Shown here: positions 14,620-23,582 of the stretch, one piece after another | Layout of the letters: each line of letters opens with the position of its first letter | Numbering within the stretch: position 1 is the stretch's first letter | Origin: Bifidobacterium breve | GTDB taxonomy: Bacteria > Actinomycetota > Acidimicrobiia > IMCC26256 | Assembly: GCA_945907055.1 (NCBI GenBank) | Contig: CAMDSG010000007.1 | Span: forward strand, 1 to 24,496 | Direction of reading: 5' to 3' | Length of the DNA: 24,496 nt | Notes under the pieces: generated by a model | The model's input: only the letters and a program-made list of their open reading frames with translations | Databases searched by the model: none | Told to the model about the DNA's origin: nothing | Made by a program: the position numbers and the translations under genes

Positions 14620-14905
14620 TTGAGTTTCCTTGTGCAAAACGAGAACGTTGGCGCCAGACAAAGTATCCGAGTAGTGATACCGCTACTCCTTCAATCATCC
14701 ACGCTGCCCAGACGGGGAGCGGAATGGAGAGAATACGGAGTAGTGCAATAAGCAGGAGAGTAAATGCAGAGATCGCAAGGATTCCTACAAAGACTCCGAA
14801 GACAATCATTCGGGAGGCGCGCTCAATCGGCAGTACTGCTTTTTCGCGAATACCGACAACAACCTTCTCGATTGTGTCTACTGCTTGATTGCTCCACTCG
14901 GCCAT
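14612..14905 (-). CDS. Small two-helix membrane protein, unknown function
   Basis: I do not recognise this gene beyond its topology. From the ATG at 14903-14905 it encodes 97 residues: an amphipathic, charged N-terminus (MAEWSNQAVDTIEKVVVG), a hydrophobic helix about 33-57, a short P/W turn, a second helix about 64-84, and a basic C-terminus. This hairpin resembles small holin-like or phage-shock-like actinobacterial proteins, but the match is only in shape. GGGAG lies about 10 nt upstream of the ATG. The frame is open further upstream, but those residues look non-coding. It overlaps trxB by 8 bp, so it is probably co-expressed with it. Confidence 0.7.
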   Translation of the reverse strand: MAEWSNQAVDTIEKVVVGIREKAVLPIERASRMIVFGVFVGILAISAFTLLLIALLRILSIPLPVWAAWMIEGVAVSLLGYFVWRQRSRFAQGNSSD

Positions 14906-15015
14906 CTGCGGTCTGCTCCCAATTCGATGAATCCGCAGTTGCTGCGGCTCGCCATCGTACCCGAGCACCCATAGCCGACGCCGTGTGGGGCTTGATTTCT
15001 GCTTAACAAAGTGGT

Positions 15016-15471
15016 TTAGAGTCGCTCCGAGTAGATGATGACGCACTGATCTAGATTGGTGACGAAGGCAACTTGAGCACCAGCTGAAGTTGTTTTTGAG
15101 GCAACAATTATTGCAACACGCTCGCCGTTTAGTGTTCCGGTTGCGAGTAGGTCGATGGGTACGCCTCCGAGTGCAACTTTGGCACAACTCTCGGCCGCCA
15201 TTGAAAGGCGATCGCTACCTACGATTTCCGCAGCAGTAAGACCAACGGTTACCGGTCCTTTGCGCAAAATGGCCGCCGCTAGTACCCCATCGCCTGAGAC
15301 TTCACCAAAGTTCCCAACGTAGGTATCCCCCAAGTTCGGAGTATCAACACCTTTCTTATTCTGCTGCTTCTTGGGCGGGCGAGAGTCTTGGTTGATAGCA
15401 ATCACGCCGAACACAACGATCAGCGCAGACGCAAGGAGCGTTGCTAAAACAACGATGGAGCCTCTACGCAT
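15016..15471 (-). CDS. Single-pass anchored protein of unknown function
   Basis: The product is 151 residues. The N-terminus is MRRGSIVVLATLLASALIVV followed by a hydrophobic stretch to about residue 26, which fits an uncleaved signal anchor. There is no lipobox cysteine. A short K/Q-rich linker leads to a small outside domain with two cysteines (about 97 and 143) that could pair, and a hydrophobic core pattern (VAIIVASKTTSAGAQVAFV). I do not recognise a family. It follows degV by 15 bp and precedes the two-helix protein. There is no clear ribosome site, suggesting dependence on upstream translation. Confidence 0.7.
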   Translation of the reverse strand: MRRGSIVVLATLLASALIVVFGVIAINQDSRPPKKQQNKKGVDTPNLGDTYVGNFGEVSGDGVLAAAILRKGPVTVGLTAAEIVGSDRLSMAAESCAKVALGGVPIDLLATGTLNGERVAIIVASKTTSAGAQVAFVTNLDQCVIIYSERL

Positions 15472-15486
15472 GTGTTTTGGTTTGGG

Positions 15487-16323
15487 TCACTTTGCTTCAA
15501 CCCAACCCATACCTAATGCACGCGGACCAATGTGAGTACCGACAATTGGCCCCATGATTCCAGTCTCGATCTCCATGTCGGGTGCAATTTTTCTCACCTC
15601 CGCAAGAAACTCCTCTGCATCTGGGGCCATTGAGTGGAAAACCATGACGTACTCGGGGTTCTTTATTTTGCTGAACTCTTCTAGCAACCAGGCAACAGCC
15701 TTGGAGTGCGTGCGCACCTTCCCGGCCTCTGCAACCTCGCCATCGCGGATGCTGATGCAAGGCTTCACAGAGAGGAGTTCTCCAAATAGTGCCTTAGCCG
15801 CCCCAACTCGCCCGCCCTTTCGCAGGTACTCAAGTGTGTCTAGTGCACCAAGAATTCGCGTCCGATCAGCAAGTGATCGGGCCGCCTCGGCAACAGTTGC
15901 AGTATCCGCACCCGATGCAGCGTGACGCGCGGCGGCGATTGCCGCTAGACCCTCACCAACACTCGCTGACTTAGAGTCCACTACCTCAATCGGAACATCT
16001 GTAATTGAGCGTGCCGCAAGCTCCGCCGAGGACATCGTTGCGGAGAGTTTTGAGGTCAAGCAGATGACAACAATTCCTGTTGCACCCTCTGCGATTACTT
16101 TGCGGTATGCCTCCTCGAACGCCCCTGGAGCAGGTGCTGCTGTCGTCGGAATCTGCTTACTCTTCCCAATACGCTCCCAGAACTCAGCGACGCCCAACTC
16201 GCCACGATCTACATACTCCTGATCGCCGAAACGTATCGTGAGCGGAACAATCTCAATATTGAGCGAGCGCTCAACCTCCTCTGGAAGGTCACACGCACTA
16301 TCGGTAACGATGCGAACGGTCAT
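15487..16323 (-). CDS. DegV family fatty-acid-binding protein
   Basis: DegV/FakB proteins bind a fatty acid and, in many bacteria, present it to a fatty-acid kinase. The product is 278 residues with the family opening VRIVTDSACDLPEE, the QIPTTAAPAPGAFEEAY segment, CLTSKLSATMSSA, and the later LEYLRKGGRVGAAKA and KVRTHSKA. The ATG has GGAG 6 nt upstream. No kinase subunit gene is in the window. It lies 23 bp after murJ in the same direction. Confidence 0.93.
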   Translation of the reverse strand: MTVRIVTDSACDLPEEVERSLNIEIVPLTIRFGDQEYVDRGELGVAEFWERIGKSKQIPTTAAPAPGAFEEAYRKVIAEGATGIVVICLTSKLSATMSSAELAARSITDVPIEVVDSKSASVGEGLAAIAAARHAASGADTATVAEAARSLADRTRILGALDTLEYLRKGGRVGAAKALFGELLSVKPCISIRDGEVAEAGKVRTHSKAVAWLLEEFSKIKNPEYVMVFHSMAPDAEEFLAEVRKIAPDMEIETGIMGPIVGTHIGPRALGMGWVEAK

Positions 16324-16346
16324 TATGTTCTCCTAGGTTAGGTGTC

Positions 16347-17978
16347 TTACAGATCACTCGATGAAGGGCTGCGTGTAAGTGTGGCACGTAGGTCTGCGAT
16401 CTCGGGTACACCTAATGCAGCGGCACCACCGATACCGATTCCACCCCCGACAACTCCAGCAAGCAGAACGGTCGCGATAGCAGCCAAGGGGGTACTCGGG
16501 TCAAGGTAATCCAAGATCAGCCATGCGGCCCCTGCCCCGAAGGCGCTCGATAACACAATTCGCATCATCACAGTCAAGGTGCGCTTACCCTCGAGGCCGC
16601 CGAGACGCCGATCAAGTATCCCCCAAGCAACTACTGCAGCGATTGAGTAGGAGATGCTCCATGAAAGCGCAAGCCCTTTTACGCCCATGCTTGGATATAG
16701 CGCAATGGCAAGCCCGATATTCAGAACATTCTCCAGCAAGTTGAGGAGAAACGGGGTACGCGTATCGAGGCGTGAGTACATCGCGCGAATTGTGTACAGA
16801 TAAACAGAGAACCCAGCGAGCCCGATGCCAAAAAAGGCCAACGTGGAGGATGTAGTCACAATGGATTGCTCTGAGAATCGACCGTAGTCAAGGGCCCCGC
16901 GCACAATTGGCTCGGCAAGGACAATCATTAATGCGCCAGCCGGTATTACGACTAATGCAATGACTCGGAGTCCGCTAGCGAATCGCCTTCTGAAGGCATT
17001 CAAGTCACCAGCATTAGATGCTCGCGCTAGTTCAGGGCCTACAACCGTCATGATCGAGACGGTAAAAATCCCATGGGGCAGTTGGAAAAATGTAAATGCC
17101 GCAAGGTATGCAGACGTGTCACCCGAAGTTCGATAAGAGAGCACGAGTACAACCCAGAATGCAATCTGATTCGCTATTACATAACCAACTGTCCATCCGG
17201 ATAGGCGCACGATCTGCCTGACAGCGGGGTGGCGCCACTCCCAGACCCACCGGAGGCGAATCCCTGCAGAGCGTAGGGCGGGGAGCAGTATCAAGGTCAT
17301 TGCAACAACCCCAAAGGTGGTTCCGAGTCCTAGAAGCCACTCTTCATTGCGATTAGCGAGCACCGATCCAACCGTCTCGCGCCCAACCTGTAGTCGTGGA
17401 AGCGTAAGGAGAACCGCTATGACGACGATGTTGTTTAACGCAGGGGCAAAAGCGGCAGCAGCAAACCTGCGGCGCGCATTAAGCATCGCTATGAAGAGTG
17501 CAGTTACGCCGTAGAAGAAAATCTGAGGCATAAACATGCGTAGTAAGTCCGTCATTAATTGCTGTTGTTGCGCAGCGTCTCCACCGCTGAGACGCTGCGA
17601 GTAAACGCTCGCGATTAAAGGCGCAAAAATTACACCGAGCGCAGAGATCGTTAGTAGAGCGACAATGGCAAACGTGTTTACAGCGTCGGTCGAGCGATCA
17701 TCGCCGCGCTCGTGATAATCAACGAACAGCGGAACGAGTGATGCGGTGAGGATTCCACCTAGAAGCAGTTCATAAACAATGTTGGGGGTAGAGTTGGCAA
17801 CGTTGTAAACATCGCTCAACCGTGCGAAACCAATTGCGGCGAGAGCGGCGACTCTAAGAAATCCGGTAACCCGCGAAAGAGCAGTCCCTGTTGCTACTGC
17901 AACTCCACTTCTTGCGAGCTGTCGAAGTGGTGAGGCTCCAACAACTCCGCCGTCAGGCGCCGGACCTGCGGTGCTCAA
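16347..17978 (-). CDS. murJ: Lipid II flippase MurJ (MviN)
   Basis: MurJ flips lipid II across the cytoplasmic membrane for peptidoglycan synthesis. The product is 543 residues with roughly fourteen hydrophobic segments. The N-terminal signature is SRVTGFLRVAALAAIGFARLSDVYNVANSTPNIVYELLLGG, followed by ILTASLVPLFVDY. It lacks the C-terminal pseudokinase domain found in mycobacterial homologues. The TTG start overlaps the stop of the DUF6049-like gene by 4 nt (TTGA), so translation is coupled. A CwlM-like gene, whose mycobacterial counterpart has been linked to MurJ, lies in the same run of genes. Confidence 0.95.
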   Translation of the reverse strand: MSTAGPAPDGGVVGASPLRQLARSGVAVATGTALSRVTGFLRVAALAAIGFARLSDVYNVANSTPNIVYELLLGGILTASLVPLFVDYHERGDDRSTDAVNTFAIVALLTISALGVIFAPLIASVYSQRLSGGDAAQQQQLMTDLLRMFMPQIFFYGVTALFIAMLNARRRFAAAAFAPALNNIVVIAVLLTLPRLQVGRETVGSVLANRNEEWLLGLGTTFGVVAMTLILLPALRSAGIRLRWVWEWRHPAVRQIVRLSGWTVGYVIANQIAFWVVLVLSYRTSGDTSAYLAAFTFFQLPHGIFTVSIMTVVGPELARASNAGDLNAFRRRFASGLRVIALVVIPAGALMIVLAEPIVRGALDYGRFSEQSIVTTSSTLAFFGIGLAGFSVYLYTIRAMYSRLDTRTPFLLNLLENVLNIGLAIALYPSMGVKGLALSWSISYSIAAVVAWGILDRRLGGLEGKRTLTVMMRIVLSSAFGAGAAWLILDYLDPSTPLAAIATVLLAGVVGGGIGIGGAAALGVPEIADLRATLTRSPSSSDL

Positions 17979-19972
17979 ACCTCTGCCTCGACAGCATTTT
18001 TACGTGTGCGCCTCCAGTGAGTTACCCACCAGAGAACAAGGAATAATCCTGCGGCCCCCGTTAGAAGTATTCCGATACCGCTTACAACACTCGATCTCAC
18101 TGTTATGCGAGTGCGCTCGATAACAATGCCTCCATCAACTGACTCAACGCTGAGAGTAAGCGGGAAGGTTCCAGGGGAGCGCGAGATTATGGTTACCTGC
18201 AGCGTCGTGTTGTTCGGAGCGAGGTCAATGACACGGTCGCTACCGCCAGGGAAGGTAAGCCGGTCACTCTCTAGAAGCAGGCGCACTGTAAGCGGCCTAC
18301 CAGTGTCATTTTGAAAAGACATCGGAACCTCGGCTCTACGCGATGTAAGAGTGAGTGTTCGAGATATAGGGGTCCCAACTTTTGCAATGAAGGCATCCAT
18401 TTGTTGATTAGATGCTGCCAGTTGAGCGGCATTAGCGCTTCGCGATGCTGTTGGGTTAGGCGCAAGCAGCAGATTCTGTAAGGCAACATTGGCCGGCTCG
18501 CCAGGCCCTGCGAATGAAGTGAACGCCACTAACCGTTGCTGCGTTTTTATTAGTGACGCTGCTGGTAATGGAACACTTGTCGTGTCAACGGGCGCAAGTC
18601 TGTGAACAAGCGGTCGGCCTCCCGCGCGCTCAGCGGGAATCGTTGAGAAGATATCCGCGATGCTTACACTCTTTAGTAATGGGTTACTGAGTAAGCCGGC
18701 GCTTACTGCATTCAGTGATGCGGTCGAAGGGCTCCAATGCTTTGATCCTGCAACAACAACCCCGCGCTTTTGACTCGGGAGTTCGAGGGCGACGACGCTC
18801 AATCCAGCCAATAAACGTGCCGCTCGAATTGCAGGCGATCCAGGGGCCTCAAAAATTGCTCCAAGCGTGTCATCCGTCTGAAGTGCCGGCAACGAAGCAG
18901 TACCCGCGAGAAGAGTAAAAGGCTGGGCGGGAGTGAGGTTGATCTCGCCAGGATTTGTTAATGCGCTAGTGCGGACAACCGCTTGTTTGAGTCCTCTCCC
19001 TTGCAGCAGCGCAATTGAGTTCGCGTCTAAGGAGTTAGTGAACATTGTTAACTGATCTTTTTCAGCTCCGGCAATGAGTTTTAGCGTCTCGTTCCCGACG
19101 ATCCATTCTTGACTCGCGATTTCCCCTAGTCCGTTCGCTAAAAGCGCCGGCATATTGATCTCTGAGAATGAGCCCGATAGAGATTCATAAATCCCAATTG
19201 CGCTTCGAACGCGAGCAAATGCATTCTGCGAGGCGGAGTCTTGTGCTGCCTCAGACCACGCCTTCAATGTTGCAGGCTCAGGCTGGAGAGTTATTGACAA
19301 CCCTTCGGTGTTGGGCAATGCCGCAGCAATATTCTCAAGCCGTCCACCTTGAGCAACGGCATCAACGATGCGCTTGCTTGGTTTACCGTTCGGATCGATG
19401 GGAGTCTTGGAAGCAATTGGCCATATCCATCCAACGCTGAGTCGCTCTGCAACTGCGGGCCCGTCTATGAGTGGGCTCACGATTGTCAAGAAAGTTACGA
19501 GAGAGGCGTATACCTCACCGGTCTCAGGGTCGCGAACCTCTAGCTCTATTGGAAAGACTCCAGCGCGTCCTCCTCGAGGCATCGGAACTCGAACTCGCAG
19601 AGTGTCGCGCGGAAGTCCAGGATTCTGTAGAGGAATTAAAAGCGTTGAGTTCGTAAGCGCATCCGCAGGCGCTGCGGCGGTCCCAACTACTGATCCAAGC
19701 CGCTTGCCCGTTACTGCTCTCTCGAAACCGCCACGCGTTGTTATATAGGTATGGATAACTGCTCGCGCCTCAAGCCCTGTGAGGTCACCTCGGAGCCCTA
19801 GAACAAATGCAGCATCGTCACCGGCATTGGCCCAAGGAGGCTGTGCCTTTAGGGAAATGGTGGCCTTCACCGGCAGGCTTGCCGCATGTGCGCCAGAGCC
19901 AGCGGCAACGACCAATAGCCCGATGATCGCTATCAGTGCAGCAAATTTTTTAGAAGCTGAGAGCGGAGTCAC
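17975..19972 (-). CDS. DUF6049-like secreted, membrane-anchored protein
   Basis: The product is 665 residues. A signal peptide (about 1-31, ending AGSGAHA-A) is followed by an Ig-like N-terminal domain, a central alpha/beta region containing WIWPIASKTPIDPNGKPSKR, a late beta domain (about 555-625), and a C-terminal helix (about 633-652) before a basic tail HWRRTRKN. The layout and the place next to murJ and near the CCA gene match the actinobacterial DUF6049 family, of unknown function, presumably at the outer face of the membrane. The GTG start overlaps the GNAT stop by 4 nt. The family assignment is from memory of gene order and shape, so moderately secure. Confidence 0.8.
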   Translation of the reverse strand: MTPLSASKKFAALIAIIGLLVVAAGSGAHAASLPVKATISLKAQPPWANAGDDAAFVLGLRGDLTGLEARAVIHTYITTRGGFERAVTGKRLGSVVGTAAAPADALTNSTLLIPLQNPGLPRDTLRVRVPMPRGGRAGVFPIELEVRDPETGEVYASLVTFLTIVSPLIDGPAVAERLSVGWIWPIASKTPIDPNGKPSKRIVDAVAQGGRLENIAAALPNTEGLSITLQPEPATLKAWSEAAQDSASQNAFARVRSAIGIYESLSGSFSEINMPALLANGLGEIASQEWIVGNETLKLIAGAEKDQLTMFTNSLDANSIALLQGRGLKQAVVRTSALTNPGEINLTPAQPFTLLAGTASLPALQTDDTLGAIFEAPGSPAIRAARLLAGLSVVALELPSQKRGVVVAGSKHWSPSTASLNAVSAGLLSNPLLKSVSIADIFSTIPAERAGGRPLVHRLAPVDTTSVPLPAASLIKTQQRLVAFTSFAGPGEPANVALQNLLLAPNPTASRSANAAQLAASNQQMDAFIAKVGTPISRTLTLTSRRAEVPMSFQNDTGRPLTVRLLLESDRLTFPGGSDRVIDLAPNNTTLQVTIISRSPGTFPLTLSVESVDGGIVIERTRITVRSSVVSGIGILLTGAAGLFLVLWWVTHWRRTRKNAVEAEV

Positions 19973-20661
19973 AGAGTTCGATCCATAACGACAAGGTTGA
20001 CGGGGCAGAGGGTAAATCCACGTCTCTTATAGAGATCTAGTGCCGCTTCATTCTGGAGTTGTGTATTAACAAGAGTGCGAACAACCCCATGTCGCTGCAG
20101 CCACCTGAGTCCATCATCTACGAGTGCCGTGCCCCAACCCTGCCGCTGTGCTTCAGGGTCAATGGCGAGACGCTGAAGATAGCCCTGCAGGCCTGACCTT
20201 CCCGTTATTGCATAACCAACGATGCCGTCCTCTGCTTCGCATACACGAAAGCGACTTGCTGGGGTGGCGCGCAAGGCATGGTCAAGTCCTACATGATCAA
20301 TGTGCCAAAACTCATCGAAGGCCCGCTCATCTATCTCAAGTATCGGCGAGCGATCCGAGCGTCTTGCGCGGCGTGTCGGATGCTTCGCTCTCGTAAGCCC
20401 AGTCATTCCATGCTCAAGGAGATGTAGGCGCTCACGTACCCCAAAATCGCGATCAGCGAAGGGGAGAGTCTCGGCAGGGGCGAGAGCACTAGTTACAACT
20501 CTCGAATATCCATCGCGACGCAGGGATTCGAGGCATCGATCTACGAATGGAGCCGGCGGCGGACGCGTCGCCCCAATTGACAAGTATCCAATGTCATCGC
20601 TTCCGCGCCACGGACCAATTCGGGCCCAACCCCCGGGCCACCTAAGCGTCTGCTCCTTCAC
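19969..20661 (-). CDS. GNAT-family N-acetyltransferase
   Basis: The product is 230 residues. The C-terminal half carries the acetyl-CoA motif QRLAIDPEAQRQGWGTALVD (about 162-181) and the closing NEAALDLYKRRGFT, typical of RimI-like GNAT enzymes. The N-terminal half is less conserved and may be a second, degenerate GNAT lobe. The substrate cannot be told from sequence. It is the first gene of the long minus-strand cluster, and its stop overlaps the start of the DUF6049-like gene. The start is a GTG (20659-20661) with no strong ribosome site, so the exact N-terminus is uncertain. Confidence 0.85.
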   Translation of the reverse strand: MKEQTLRWPGGWARIGPWRGSDDIGYLSIGATRPPPAPFVDRCLESLRRDGYSRVVTSALAPAETLPFADRDFGVRERLHLLEHGMTGLTRAKHPTRRARRSDRSPILEIDERAFDEFWHIDHVGLDHALRATPASRFRVCEAEDGIVGYAITGRSGLQGYLQRLAIDPEAQRQGWGTALVDDGLRWLQRHGVVRTLVNTQLQNEAALDLYKRRGFTLCPVNLVVMDRTL

Positions 20662-20900
20662 GCTTCTGAGGCTACGCGCCCGAGGGGGCGTCGGTGCGTT
20701 CGTTGGCGGGATTGGCGACCTTTAGGTGGCTCTGCTCGATACCAGTGCTGAGACGGTCATGCCCCATATCTGGAGCATTTCTCAGTATTCCCCGAATCAA
20801 ATATTTATGGTTCAGCGGGGGCAGATTCCTGCCGATAGCGACTAGGTCTGAACTTGGGGAGTAACCCTCAACTAAATCGGCTCTAACACGGAGGCCAAGA
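20662..20900. other. Divergent intergenic region between GNAT cluster and pilT
   Basis: This 239-bp gap should hold promoters for both directions. I see no tRNA and no clear -35/-10 pair. A short inverted repeat GGCAG/CTGCC lies near 20819-20834, and a GGAGG ribosome site precedes pilT. Confidence 0.4.
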
Positions 20901-22010
20901 GTGCTTGAACTCGACGAACTACTAAATGAGGCAGTGCGCCGCGAGGCCTCTGATGTTCATATAAAGGTTGGATCTCCTCCGTACCTGCGTGTTGATGGAC
21001 TCCTCTACCCGCTTACCGACCTCCCTGACGTCACCCCTGCCGATACTGAGCGCGTCGCTTTTGCGATCATGCCGAAGGCTCGAGCTGAGGAGTTTCTTGA
21101 GAAGCAAGAGGCCGATTTCGCCTATACAGTCGCAGGACTAGGGCGCTTTAGGGCAAATGTTTTCCGCCAGCGCGGGAGTGTTGGAATGGTTCTGAGGCGC
21201 GTTCTGCCCGGGATCCCATCATTTGAGAGCCTCGGCCTTCCTCCAGTAGTTCGCAGACTCGCTGAGGAGCCGCGAGGCTTAGTGCTTGTAACCGGCCCTA
21301 CCGGCTCTGGGAAGACCACAACTCTTGCGGCGATGATCGACCATATAAATGAGACCATGTCGAAGCACATCATGACGATCGAGGACCCGATTGAGGTGCT
21401 CCACCCGGATAAGCGCAGCATCGTGAATCAGCGTGAAATTGGGACTGATACCGAGGATTTCCATGCGGCCCTCAAGCGCGTTCTGCGCCAGGACCCTGAT
21501 GTGATTCTTATCGGCGAGATGCGAGACCCCGAGACGGTTTGGGCCGCGCTCTCTGCAGCAGAGACTGGGCACCTTGTATTCGCAACACTCCACACGATGA
21601 GTGCGATGGAGACGATTAGCCGAATTATCGACTTCTTCCCGCCATTCCAGCAGCAGCAGGTTCGCATGTCGCTAGCGGGTTCGCTACGTGGAGTCGTGTC
21701 GCAGCGTCTTGTGCAGCGGAGCGATTCAAAGGGCCGCATCCCCGCTATGGAGGTACTTGTCTCCACCGGGCGGGTATTCGACAAGATTGCTGATGCTTCT
21801 CAGACCCACGAACTTGAGGAGATTATTGAGCAGGGGGAGTATTACGGGATGCAGACCTTTGATCAAAGTCTCCTGGCCTTATACGAGGAGGGGGTAATCA
21901 CTCGCCGCGATGCATTAGCGACGGCCACTAAGACCCACGACCTTCGACTCAAGATGGATGCCTCGGACCTTGCTCAGGCGCATCTGAAAGAAGCGTCTTC
22001 AGCACTCTGA
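20901..22010 (+). CDS. pilT: PilT-type twitching motility ATPase
   Basis: The product is 369 residues, a normal PilT length. The N-terminal PAS-like region contains REASDVHIKVGSPPYLRVDG. Walker A GPTGSGKTT is at 132-140, the Asp box TIEDPIE at 159-165, Walker B VILIGEMRDPET at 201-212, and the His box TGHLVFATLHT at 222-232. The C-terminal GMQTFDQSL is typical. The AIRNLIRE-type retraction motif is altered (RVFDKIAD). PilT powers pilus retraction, but no other pilus gene is in the window. The GTG start has GGAGG 6 nt upstream. An alternative role in a type IV-like secretion or Tad system cannot be ruled out. Confidence 0.92.
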   Translation: MLELDELLNEAVRREASDVHIKVGSPPYLRVDGLLYPLTDLPDVTPADTERVAFAIMPKARAEEFLEKQEADFAYTVAGLGRFRANVFRQRGSVGMVLRRVLPGIPSFESLGLPPVVRRLAEEPRGLVLVTGPTGSGKTTTLAAMIDHINETMSKHIMTIEDPIEVLHPDKRSIVNQREIGTDTEDFHAALKRVLRQDPDVILIGEMRDPETVWAALSAAETGHLVFATLHTMSAMETISRIIDFFPPFQQQQVRMSLAGSLRGVVSQRLVQRSDSKGRIPAMEVLVSTGRVFDKIADASQTHELEEIIEQGEYYGMQTFDQSLLALYEEGVITRRDALATATKTHDLRLKMDASDLAQAHLKEASSAL

Positions 22011-22124
22011 AGCGCTATGGGTAAGTTGAAATAGGGGCCTCTCCGCAAGTTCCCATTGGCAGGATTGTGAGCTCATTCGCTTAGCGTGCCGGAACCGAGT
22101 GTGCTCACCGGTCAGAATGGGTGA

Positions 22125-23534
22125 GTGAACGGAATTCCCGAGCGGCTTAGTGCCGTTTTCGCCCCTGGCTCGCCGACTCGCGTTGTGGCAGAGCAACTCG
22201 CGACGGAAGGTCACCGCACCTATTTAGTCGGCGGCTCGGTTCGTGATGCCTTTGCTAATAAAGCACTCGGCGATCTAGACCTCACTACATCTGCAAGGCC
22301 AGATGATATTGAGCGTCTCATTGCTCCAATAGCGGAGCATGTTTGGCTTCAGGGCAAGGCTTTTGGAACAGTCGGCGCCAGAGTTGGGGATCACGATTTG
22401 GAGATAACAACCTTTCGTGGCGACCTCTACCGGCCAGAGAGCCGTAAACCTGAGGTCGATTATGCCGATGACGTTGAGTCCGATTTAATTCGTCGCGACT
22501 TCACAATTAATGCAATGGCTATCGAGGTACTCGCCGAACCCGTTCTCGTTGATCCACATAACGGTCTCCAAGATCTTCTAGTTAATAGGCGCCTGCGCAC
22601 ACCGCAGTCTCCCGAGTCCTCTTTCGCCGATGACCCATTGCGCATGATGCGTGCAGCGCGCTTTATTGCGCGTTTCGGGCTTAACCCTGATCCCGAACTC
22701 GTTGAGGCCGTTGAGGCCATGGGCTCACGCATGGAGATAGTGAGCGCAGAGCGCATTCGCGACGAACTCTCAAAACTACTTAGCGTTCCGGACTGCTCTG
22801 AGGGGCTTTGGTTCCTCTCGAAGACTGGGCTATCTGACCAGTTCTTGCCTGAACTCAACTCTATGAAGCTAGAGCAAGACCCGATTCATCAGCACAAGGA
22901 TGTCCTCGCCCACACGATTGCGGTGATCAATAACACAAACCATGAGGATGTAATTGTTCGCCTCGCAGCCCTTTTTCATGATGTCGGTAAGCCAAAGACG
23001 CGATCCTTCGAGCGCGGCAGTGTTTCATTCCATCATCATGAGGTAGTTGGTGCGCGCATGACTCGTGCGCGCATGACAGCACTCAGATTCTCCAATGAAG
23101 TAATTGAGGATGTGACACAGCTCGTATATCTGCATCTGCGAATCCATACATATGCAATGGGGTGGAGTGATAAGGCTGTGAGGCGCTACGTGCGCGATGC
23201 AGGGCCGCTACTTGAACAACTAAATCATCTTCAGCGATGTGACTGCACTACTCGCAATAAGCGCCGCGCACTCGCACTCGATAGGCGCATGGATGAACTC
23301 GAGCGCAGAATTGTGGAGTTGCGCGAGCAGGAGGAGCTCGACTCCATTCGACCACCCCTCGATGGTCGCCAGGTTATGGAGCATCTGCGAATCGCTCCAT
23401 CGCGCGTTATCGGCGAGGCACTCGACTATCTCCTGGAGCTACGTCTCGATGAAGGACCAATCGAGGAGGAAGAGGCCTTCCGTCTTTTAGACGAGTGGGC
23501 AGAGGCCAAAGGAATAGTACGCGGAGAGGCGTAA
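22125..23534 (+). CDS. CCA tRNA nucleotidyltransferase (poly(A) polymerase family, HD domain)
   Basis: This enzyme adds or repairs the 3' CCA of tRNAs. The product is 469 residues. The class II nucleotidyltransferase motif YLVGGSVRD is at 33-41 and its catalytic GDLDLTT at 49-55, followed by RRDFTINAMAIE (122-133) and the RNA-binding RMMRAARFIARFGL. An HD phosphohydrolase domain has LFHDVGKPK (282-290). The likely start is the GTG at 22125. Actinobacterial homologues typically lie beside the murJ/DUF6049 block, as here. Confidence 0.95.
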   Translation: MNGIPERLSAVFAPGSPTRVVAEQLATEGHRTYLVGGSVRDAFANKALGDLDLTTSARPDDIERLIAPIAEHVWLQGKAFGTVGARVGDHDLEITTFRGDLYRPESRKPEVDYADDVESDLIRRDFTINAMAIEVLAEPVLVDPHNGLQDLLVNRRLRTPQSPESSFADDPLRMMRAARFIARFGLNPDPELVEAVEAMGSRMEIVSAERIRDELSKLLSVPDCSEGLWFLSKTGLSDQFLPELNSMKLEQDPIHQHKDVLAHTIAVINNTNHEDVIVRLAALFHDVGKPKTRSFERGSVSFHHHEVVGARMTRARMTALRFSNEVIEDVTQLVYLHLRIHTYAMGWSDKAVRRYVRDAGPLLEQLNHLQRCDCTTRNKRRALALDRRMDELERRIVELREQEELDSIRPPLDGRQVMEHLRIAPSRVIGEALDYLLELRLDEGPIEEEEAFRLLDEWAEAKGIVRGEA

Positions 23535-23541
23535 TTATTCC

Positions 23542-23582
23542 CGGCTAATAACTCGCGGCTAATAACCTATATAAAAAGGTTA
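23542..23582. repeat. Short direct repeats and hairpin between convergent genes
   Basis: CGGCTAATAAC occurs twice (23542-23552, 23556-23566), followed by an inverted repeat TAACCT/AGGTTA (23563-23568, 23577-23582) around an A-rich loop. This could act as a weak bidirectional terminator for the CCA and methyltransferase genes. Confidence 0.35.

Noticed and set aside
14620..14661. Longer TrxB starting at 14661
   Set aside because: The GTG at 14619 has a good ribosome site and gives the usual family N-terminus; the extension is not conserved-looking.
14906..15187. 191-residue version of the small membrane protein
   Set aside because: The extra N-terminal part is Arg/Cys-rich, overlaps the neighbouring gene in another frame and lacks a ribosome site.
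20662..20900. Possible tRNA or riboswitch in the divergent gap
   Set aside because: No cloverleaf, TTC loop or known riboswitch core could be traced; only a 5-bp inverted repeat was found.
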